The notes under the pieces were generated by a model. It saw only the letters and a list, made by a program, of their open reading frames with translations. It was not told the origin of the DNA and ran no database searches. 64,000 nucleotides of DNA. Source: Candidatus Sericytochromatia bacterium. Its GTDB lineage: Bacteria; Cyanobacteriota; Sericytochromatia; UBA7694. How positions within the stretch are numbered: position 1 is the stretch's first letter; each line of letters starts with the position of its first letter. The position numbers and the translations under genes are program-made. The stretch lies in NCBI GenBank assembly GCA_018780035.1, contig JADMKE010000026.1, positions 47,951 through 111,950 on the forward strand, given 5' to 3'. Below, in pieces: positions 46,865 through 56,047 of the stretch.

Positions 46865-47680
46865 CTAATGGGGATAGATCGGCGGGGCCGAAAGGGGAGT
46901 ACTGTAAGGAACCCGTTGCACGGAGAGGGCCCGCAAACGGGGATCGACGCCTGCCAATAGCGCAGAGTTGCGTATGGGCTCGGGCCGGGTTTCTCCATTG
47001 AGATTGACCAGCATCAGGTGGCCCTCTCCCTGGCCGTAGGCGTTGGTAAAATCGTAGACCGCCCCAACCACGGTCAATTTACCGGCCTGAATATCTGGCG
47101 CATAGCGGCGCAGGGCCACTTGCACTTGGTAGTCTACATTGCGCTGCACGGATTCAAGCCAATAGCTTTCAAAGGCATCGGCGTTTTTGGGCGCACTGTG
47201 TTGACGCAGATGGGCCGCCAAATGATCGACCTCGCGCACAATCGCAAAAGACTCCTGGCTATATTCTGTCAGGGCGGCCTGCACCGCCCCGCAATGGGTA
47301 TGACCCAGGATCAGCAGCACAGGCGTGTGCAAATGGTAAATGCCATAGTCCACCGAGCCAAAACTATTGTGAATTTGATTGCCAATATTGCGCACCGAAA
47401 AGATCTGGTTGACCGGGTCTTCGCTAAAGGTCACGGCATGGGCCCGCGAATCGGAGCAGCCGAGCAAAGTAATACCCGGATGCTGCTCTCCCTGAAAATT
47501 GCTGAAATAGTCGTGGCTGTGACTTTCCGCAAAACGCTGGCTCTGATTTAATAATTGGCTGATAATGCCTTGGGGCGTCTGTTCGGCATAGGGAGCGGCG
47601 TGGACCGCTCTGGGCAATCCCCAACTGAGCGCCAAGGCCAGCAGTAAAGATTGAATCGGCTTTCCGGCTAAAGATTTCAC
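46865..47680 (-). CDS. Beta-carbonic anhydrase, exported
   Basis: Signal peptide; LGCSDSRAHAVTF, FSVRNIGNQI, LILGHTHCGAVQAAL. Confidence 0.9.
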   Translation of the reverse strand: MKSLAGKPIQSLLLALALSWGLPRAVHAAPYAEQTPQGIISQLLNQSQRFAESHSHDYFSNFQGEQHPGITLLGCSDSRAHAVTFSEDPVNQIFSVRNIGNQIHNSFGSVDYGIYHLHTPVLLILGHTHCGAVQAALTEYSQESFAIVREVDHLAAHLRQHSAPKNADAFESYWLESVQRNVDYQVQVALRRYAPDIQAGKLTVVGAVYDFTNAYGQGEGHLMLVNLNGETRPEPIRNSALLAGVDPRLRALSVQRVPYSTPLSAPPIYPH

Positions 47681-47692
47681 TGCTTTGGCTCC

Positions 47693-48052
47693 TTAACGCT
47701 CAATTGGGTAGCGGTGGCTGTTCCAGGCCAACATGCCACCCTGGAAATTGGCCAGACGCTTAAAACCCGCGCTTTCCATCATTTGGGCGGCTGTGCCACT
47801 GCGATTGCCTGAGCGACAAACCAAAATGTAGTACTTGTCTTTTTCGAGCGTCTGCAGGTGGGAATTTAAGGCTCCCAGGCTGATCTTAACAGATCCAGGA
47901 ATCACCCCTTCGCGCCACTCATCAGGTTGGCGCACGTCGAGCAAAACCAGATCATCGGGTTGGTCTTTGTAAAGAGCGTACACGGCCTCCACGTTCAGGT
48001 TTTCAACCAGAGAAGGGGGGGCAGGTTTAAAAAAGGGCAGACTGAATTTCAT
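47693..48052 (-). CDS. Rhodanese-like sulfurtransferase
   Basis: VLLDVRQPDEWREGVIPGSVKIS, YYILVCRSGNRSGTAAQMM. Confidence 0.93.
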   Translation of the reverse strand: MKFSLPFFKPAPPSLVENLNVEAVYALYKDQPDDLVLLDVRQPDEWREGVIPGSVKISLGALNSHLQTLEKDKYYILVCRSGNRSGTAAQMMESAGFKRLANFQGGMLAWNSHRYPIER

Positions 48053-48088
48053 TGCAGGTTTACTTCTTTCTCAGATTTGTGTTTAAAA

Positions 48089-48799
48089 CTAATTCAAGGC
48101 CACAGCCAGGGCGATTTCGCTGCCGCAGCGCAGATTGGCAGGCACTGACTCAGCGATCTTCTTGGGATGGGGCAAATTCAGCTGAGACATCAGGGTGATG
48201 AATTCTTCCCTACTCTTGCCTGCCAGACGAGGATTAAAGCGCTTTTCTTCGCCGATCGTGCTGACCAGATTGCCCGCATAATCATGGCCGGGATAAACCC
48301 AGGTGGCTTCGGGAAGGGTGAAGAGTTTTTGGGTAATCCCATCGTAGAGTTTTCCCGCGTCGCCCTGCTGAAAATCTGTGCGGCCCGTGCCCCGAATAAA
48401 CAGCGCGTCGCCTGTAAACACCCTGTCTTCCATCAGGTAAGAGACACAGCCATTGGTGTGGCCGGGGGTTGACAGCACCTTGATTTCCAACTCACCCAGG
48501 GTATAGACTTCCCCTTCTTGAGTGAGGATATCCGCACAAGGGGCACCCCCTGCTTCTGAAACCACCGAAAGGGCGGTCGGGAAGTGCTTTTTTATGCGTG
48601 TCACGCCTGTAATATGGTCAGCATGGACATGGGTTTCCATCAGGTATTTTAACTTCAGGCCCAGATCTTTGAGCAATTGAGCATCGCGTTCGGCTCGCTC
48701 GGCCACCGAGTCAATCAGAGCAGCTTCTCCGGTCTTTTCGTCGGCGATCAAATAGGTATAGGTCCAGGTTTCATAATCGAACAGTTGTCTAAAAATCAT
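48089..48799 (-). CDS. MBL-fold persulfide dioxygenase (ETHE1/Blh-like)
   Basis: MIFRQLFDYETWTYTYLIAD, ETHVHADHITG, STPGHTNGCVSYL, FTGDALFIRGTGRTDFQQGD, VYPGHDY. Confidence 0.92.
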   Translation of the reverse strand: MIFRQLFDYETWTYTYLIADEKTGEAALIDSVAERAERDAQLLKDLGLKLKYLMETHVHADHITGVTRIKKHFPTALSVVSEAGGAPCADILTQEGEVYTLGELEIKVLSTPGHTNGCVSYLMEDRVFTGDALFIRGTGRTDFQQGDAGKLYDGITQKLFTLPEATWVYPGHDYAGNLVSTIGEEKRFNPRLAGKSREEFITLMSQLNLPHPKKIAESVPANLRCGSEIALAVALN

Positions 48800-48838
48800 T
48801 TCTGGGTTCTCCTCTTTTTTAGCTTGTTTCAAGCTTAT

Positions 48839-48880
48839 TACTATACCCCCTATAGTATATTTTTTAACGACTTCTGTCAA
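48839..48880 (-). promoter_or_regulatory. Promoter (-35 TTGACA at 48875-48880, 17 bp, -10 TACTAT at 48852-48857) overlapped by palindrome TACTATA-CCCCC-TATAGTA (48839-48857)
   Basis: Direct reading; positioned about 40 bp upstream of the persulfide dioxygenase start. Confidence 0.65.
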
Positions 48881-49059
48881 GTTATTTATTGGTGAAACCA
48901 TCGCTTATAAAAAAATCAATCGATGATAACGATTAAAGTCGATGAAATAAACGATTGGACTTTTAAAACCAACTGTGACATTAATTAAAATATCTGAATA
49001 TGTAGAGCAAATCTGTGCTCTAGACCAAAAATCGAAACAAAATATCCAAGGAGTCGTAA

Positions 49060-51267
<2,208 letters not shown>

Positions 51268-51454
51268 ATCTGCTCTGAAATTGAATTTATAGTTATTTGG
51301 GGTATCTCGCACCCACTGTGCTGGGTACCCCAAATTTGATCTGTGATGGCTTTCCTTCACCGCTTGAAGCAGAAAAAGTGCAAATGACCTGAAAAAGCAC
51401 CCTGTTTTGGCTATCGCCTACCAACTGGCCCCGGCTCCTTGTACAGTGATAGCT

Positions 51455-53359
51455 ATGTTAGAAATGATCAACCTTACCCTCGAATTCGGCGAAAGAGTCC
51501 TCTTTAGCGACGTCAACTTCCAGCTTTACCCCGGCAATTGTTATGGCTTAGTGGGTGCCAATGGTGCCGGCAAATCGACCCTGCTCAAGATTCTCATGGG
51601 CCAGAGCAGTGAATACACAGGCAGTGTCAACTGGCCCCGACAGGCCGAAGTGGGCTTTCTCAAACAGGATCACTTTGCCTATGAAAATTGCAGCATCCTC
51701 GATACGGTGATTCAGGGCGACCAAAAGCTCTGGCAGGCCCTGCAGGTTCAAGACACCCTGAGCCGCCAGGGGCAGATGAGCTTGGCGGATGCCGAACTCT
51801 ATGCCGAAGCCGAAGAGACGATTATCCAGCAAGAAGGCTACAGCGCCGAAAGCGACGCCGCGCGGCTGCTTGACGGCCTGGGGATTCCTGTCGAACAACA
51901 CGGTATGCTGCTCAAAACCCTGAGTGGTGGCTACAAATTGCGTGTCTTAATGGCCCAATTGTTGTTCAGCAAACCCGAAATTTTGCTTTTGGACGAACCC
52001 ACCAACCATTTGGATATCTTTTCGATCAAATGGCTCGAAGAGCATCTGCGCTCCTTCCCCGGCCTTTTGCTTGTGGTTTCTCACGATCGCGACTTCTTAA
52101 ACGCTGTCTGCTCCCATATGCTTGATATCGACTACGGCACAATCCGTATGTACACCGGCAATTACGACGCCTTCCTCGATGCCAAGGCCCTCGAAAAAGA
52201 CCAAAAAGAGCGCGCTCTGGCCAATCAAGAAAAGAAAAAGGAAGAGCTTCAGGCTTTTATCAACCGCTTTAAAGCCAAAGCCAGCAAGGCCTCCCAAGCC
52301 CAATCCAGGGTCAAAACCCTGGAGAAAATGGAAGAGATCAAGCTGCCACCGTCTTCGCGCCGCTACCCCCACTTCCGCTTTAATCCCTCGGTGGTCTCGG
52401 GCATTATTCCGGTCACGATTGAGAATATCAGCAAATCTTTTGAAGACAAACAGGTCATTCGCGATCTGAGCTTTGAGGTCGAGCGTGGGGACCGCATCGC
52501 TGTAATTGGTCCCAACGGGGTCGGCAAATCGACCTTGCTCAAGATCCTCATGCAACTGTTGACGCCTGATCAGGGCAAGGTCGAATGGGGCCATTCGGCC
52601 ATCCCTGGCTACTTTCCCCAGGATTACCATGATTTGATCAAAGACGGCAATATCAATTGTTATGACTGGCTCTACAGCTTTGACAACACAGCAGATATCT
52701 CCACTGTGCGCGGTTTACTTGGTCGCATGTTATTCAGCGGCGACGATGTCAAACAGAAACTCTCGACCCTGAGTGGCGGGGAAGCCACCCGCTTGATTTT
52801 TGCCAAACTCATGTTGCAACCCAGCAATGTACTGCTGTTGGATGAACCCACCAACCATCTCGATATCGAAGCGATCGATATGTTGACAGAGGGCCTTTCC
52901 CAGTACAAAGGCACACTCTTGCTGGTTTCACACAATCGCTATTTTGTCTCGAAGATCGCCACACGGGTGCTCGAACTCAAGCCCGACGGCTTTCTCGACT
53001 TTAAAGGCAGCTACCCCGAATATCTCGAAAAACATGGCATCGACCACCTCAGCCGGGACGTCTCGCTCAAAGACCGGGCGGTGCTCAGTGTGCAGGGCAG
53101 TGAGGCCAAACAGGCCAAGGCCGAGGTCAAAAAAGCCGCAGCCCCAGCCTTAACCGGCAAAGCGGCCTTCGAGGCCCAAAAGGCCCTCAAACGCAAGCGG
53201 CAACAGCTCGAACGCAAGCTGCCGCAAATGGAGCGGGAATGCAACGTACTCGAAGCTGAGTTAAATGCCAGCGGCGCTCCAGATTTGCAGGCCCGTCTGG
53301 AGCAAGCGCTGGCCCTTTGGCGTGAGGCTGAACTCGAACTTGCAGCCCTGCAGGACTAA
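51455..53359 (+). CDS. ABC-F family ATPase
   Basis: Two ABC domains (GANGAGKSTLLKILMG, GPNGVGKSTLLKILMQ), LSGGYKLRVLMAQLL, LLLDEPTNHLDI x2, no TM, C-terminal coil. Confidence 0.93.
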   Translation: MLEMINLTLEFGERVLFSDVNFQLYPGNCYGLVGANGAGKSTLLKILMGQSSEYTGSVNWPRQAEVGFLKQDHFAYENCSILDTVIQGDQKLWQALQVQDTLSRQGQMSLADAELYAEAEETIIQQEGYSAESDAARLLDGLGIPVEQHGMLLKTLSGGYKLRVLMAQLLFSKPEILLLDEPTNHLDIFSIKWLEEHLRSFPGLLLVVSHDRDFLNAVCSHMLDIDYGTIRMYTGNYDAFLDAKALEKDQKERALANQEKKKEELQAFINRFKAKASKASQAQSRVKTLEKMEEIKLPPSSRRYPHFRFNPSVVSGIIPVTIENISKSFEDKQVIRDLSFEVERGDRIAVIGPNGVGKSTLLKILMQLLTPDQGKVEWGHSAIPGYFPQDYHDLIKDGNINCYDWLYSFDNTADISTVRGLLGRMLFSGDDVKQKLSTLSGGEATRLIFAKLMLQPSNVLLLDEPTNHLDIEAIDMLTEGLSQYKGTLLLVSHNRYFVSKIATRVLELKPDGFLDFKGSYPEYLEKHGIDHLSRDVSLKDRAVLSVQGSEAKQAKAEVKKAAAPALTGKAAFEAQKALKRKRQQLERKLPQMERECNVLEAELNASGAPDLQARLEQALALWREAELELAALQD

Positions 53360-53369
53360 TCCAAGACGG

Positions 53370-54302
53370 GTGTTAGAGGGGGGCTTGACTGAAGCGGAAC
53401 TGGTATTTGAACGCTTTGAGCATCCGCTATTAAGCGAACGCGGGCTGCAATTGCAGGTTCTGCGTGCGGATTTGGTTCACCCTCTGCTTTCAGGCAACAA
53501 AGCCTTTAAACTGCGTTACCCGCTGCAAGTGGCAAGACAAATGGGCAAACGGCAATTGCTCAGCTTTGGCGGGGCCTGGTCGAATCATCTCTTTTCGCTG
53601 GCAGCAGCAGGCCAGATCTTTGGCTTTGAGACCCTGGGTCTGCTGCGCGGCGAAGAACCTTTGCAGCCCAATCCTGTCTTGTGGGCCATGCGTGAAATGG
53701 GTATGTTGACCCAGTGGCTGGATCGGCAAACGTATCGCTTGCGCCACGACCCGGCCTTTTTGGCCGAGTTGCAGCAGCGCTATCCCGAGGCACTGATCAT
53801 TCCCGAAGGGGGGGCAGGCCGCGATGGCGCACGTGGAGCAGCGGAAATGCTCAGGGGCTTGCCCCCTTCCATAGACTTGCTGGTCTGTGCTGTGGGCACG
53901 GGCACGACCCTGGCGGGCTTGATCTCAGCCGCGCCCGCTCATTGCCAAGTGCTTGGCTTGGCGGTGCTCAAAGGCGCAGATTATCTGCGACCTGAGATTC
54001 AGGGCTGGCTGCAGGCCCTTGCAAAAGAACGTGAACCAGGGGGGCCTTTGGCCTCCTGGGAACTCGAAACCCGCTTCCACGGCGGGGGCTATGCCAAAGT
54101 GCCCCCTGAATTGGCAGCGTTTGTACAGGACTTTTCGTGCCCGACCTTGCCACTGGAGCCAGTTTACACGGGCAAAGCCTTTTGGGGGCTCTGGCAGATG
54201 ATTGAAAGGGGCGAGTTGCCTCCAGATACACGCCAGATCTGCTTTGTGCATACCGGGGGCATTTATGCCTGGAATCGGCCCCAATCATTTGCAAGAGCAT
54301 AA
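53370..54302 (+). CDS. PLP-dependent ACC deaminase / D-cysteine desulfhydrase family
   Basis: VLRADLVHPLLSGNKAFKLRYPL, LLSFGGAWSNHLFSLAAAG, VCAVGTGTTLAGLI; GTG start. Confidence 0.85.
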   Translation: MLEGGLTEAELVFERFEHPLLSERGLQLQVLRADLVHPLLSGNKAFKLRYPLQVARQMGKRQLLSFGGAWSNHLFSLAAAGQIFGFETLGLLRGEEPLQPNPVLWAMREMGMLTQWLDRQTYRLRHDPAFLAELQQRYPEALIIPEGGAGRDGARGAAEMLRGLPPSIDLLVCAVGTGTTLAGLISAAPAHCQVLGLAVLKGADYLRPEIQGWLQALAKEREPGGPLASWELETRFHGGGYAKVPPELAAFVQDFSCPTLPLEPVYTGKAFWGLWQMIERGELPPDTRQICFVHTGGIYAWNRPQSFARA

Positions 54303-54356
54303 CCAATTGGCTATACTTAGGATATACATTGTTTAAGAAATATTTGGAGAAACAGT

Positions 54357-54605
54357 ATGTTCACCAAACTCCAAAAATGGGGAAATAGCCAAGGTTTGCG
54401 TCTTCCCAAAGAGATTTTGTCTCTCGTGCATTTGGCTGTCGGTGATGAGGTTGAAGTTTCGGTTGAAGACGGCAGGATTGTGATTGAACCGACCTCTCAG
54501 ATTCGTGGCAAATACCAATTGCAAGCACTCGTGCGCGAAATCCCTGCTGAGTACCAGGTCTGCGAGCAAGACTGGGGTGACTCTGCGGGTCAAGAGGCCT
54601 GGTAA
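54357..54605 (+). CDS. mazE: MazE-like antitoxin (AbrB/MazE fold)
   Basis: MFTKLQKWGNSQGLRLPKEILSLVHLAVGDEVEVSVEDGRIVIEP. Confidence 0.9.
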   Translation: MFTKLQKWGNSQGLRLPKEILSLVHLAVGDEVEVSVEDGRIVIEPTSQIRGKYQLQALVREIPAEYQVCEQDWGDSAGQEAW

Positions 54606-54937
54606 TGGTGTATATCCCGCAAAAAGGTGATTTTATCTATCTCACTTTTGATCCGCAGGCAGGACATGAACAGCGCGGACGCCGCCCTGCTTTGGTTATC
54701 AGCAATACCCTGTTCAACCAACACACAGGGCTGGCCATGGTCTGCCCAATTACCAATACCAATAGAAACTTTCCCTTCCATGTGGCGATTCCCGCAAATG
54801 CAGGGCTGACAGGATACATTATGGTTGAGCAAATCAAATCTGTGGATTATAAAATTCGTTTAGCAGAGAAGATTAAACGCGCACCTGTGGCAATATTAAA
54901 CGAGGTCTTGGCACTTTTGGATGCCTGTTTGTACTGA
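54605..54937 (+). CDS. mazF: MazF/PemK-family endoribonuclease toxin
   Basis: PQKGDFIYLTFDPQAGHEQRGRRPALVISNTLFNQHTGLAMVCPIT; overlaps antitoxin stop by 1 nt. Confidence 0.93.
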   Translation: MVYIPQKGDFIYLTFDPQAGHEQRGRRPALVISNTLFNQHTGLAMVCPITNTNRNFPFHVAIPANAGLTGYIMVEQIKSVDYKIRLAEKIKRAPVAILNEVLALLDACLY

Positions 54938-54946
54938 GCCCTGCAC

Positions 54947-55864
54947 TCAGCTCGGAAGCCCTTTGCCCTTTTGAAATGTCAGCCGATAGAGATGCAAATG
55001 CCCCAGGCGAAAGCCCATTTCGGAAGCCATTAAATATTCGTTGTAACGCTTGTAAAGCGCTGGACCATACTGGGCCTCGATGGTGGCTTTGGCGGCCCGC
55101 AGGTTCTTGCGCCAGAGTTGGCAGGTTTTGGCATAGTCATGGCGGTCGTTGCGCATTTGCAGCAGCTCCAAAAAGGGATCTGCCGCCGCCAGCAACTCCA
55201 ACAGGGTCGGCAATTCCGACCCCGGAAAGACAGCCTGGTTCAAGCCCGATAGTTTGACTTTCATGGCTTCAGAAATGGGCCCATAGCCAATGGTCTGCAG
55301 CGAGAGGCGGCCTTCGGGCCTGAGCCACTCACACACGCGCTGAAAAAAGGCCGTATACGCCGCCTGTTTTTCGCTGGGGCTCATGCCGGGCCGGGCAAAA
55401 TGTTCAAAAGCCCCGATCGAGATCACCGCATCCAGGGGCCGGGCGGGGTGATAATTTTCCCAGGACTCCAGCCGGACTTCCGCTTGTACTTCCGCTTGTT
55501 CTTGGGCCTGTGGAGTGGACTGTAAGTTGGGCTGGGCCTCAAAATAGTCTTTTTGCGCTTGGCTCAGGGTCAGTCCCACAGCTTGCTGGATATTGGGCTG
55601 TTTGAGCACTTCAGACAGCAGGGCCCCCCAGCCACAGCCAATATCCAGCACATATTCTGCCTTTTGAGCTTGTGCCTGTTGCAGGTGGTAAGCCAATTTT
55701 TGATATTGCGCCTGCTCCAGAGAGGCCTCGGGCTCGGTTTCATTCCAGAGGGCGGCTGAATAGATCAGCTGTGGATCAAGCCACAATTGGTAAAAATCGT
55801 TGCTGACATCGTAATGGGCCTGGATTTCGCTGGGGCTGGCGCCACTTAAATGGGTGTTTTCCAT
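54947..55864 (-). CDS. Cyclopropane-fatty-acid-synthase-like SAM methyltransferase
   Basis: IQAHYDVSNDFYQLWLDPQLIYSAALW, LDIGCGWGALLSEV, SIGAFEHFA. Confidence 0.9.
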   Translation of the reverse strand: MENTHLSGASPSEIQAHYDVSNDFYQLWLDPQLIYSAALWNETEPEASLEQAQYQKLAYHLQQAQAQKAEYVLDIGCGWGALLSEVLKQPNIQQAVGLTLSQAQKDYFEAQPNLQSTPQAQEQAEVQAEVRLESWENYHPARPLDAVISIGAFEHFARPGMSPSEKQAAYTAFFQRVCEWLRPEGRLSLQTIGYGPISEAMKVKLSGLNQAVFPGSELPTLLELLAAADPFLELLQMRNDRHDYAKTCQLWRKNLRAAKATIEAQYGPALYKRYNEYLMASEMGFRLGHLHLYRLTFQKGKGLPS

Positions 55865-56047
55865 GGGTTTTTCCTTGGTTTTGCTGGGGCTTTTCTTGGA
55901 GCAAGAACTTGTTTCCTGAACGATTGAATCCAGTCTAACCTATGCCTGTCCTGAAAAAAATAGGCGTTTAGGGGCTTTGGTTTTATAATACCCAGAGAAT
56001 TTTAAAGCTGGATTTAATAACTCGCCAGCCAGAAAAGAGTGTTTGTA

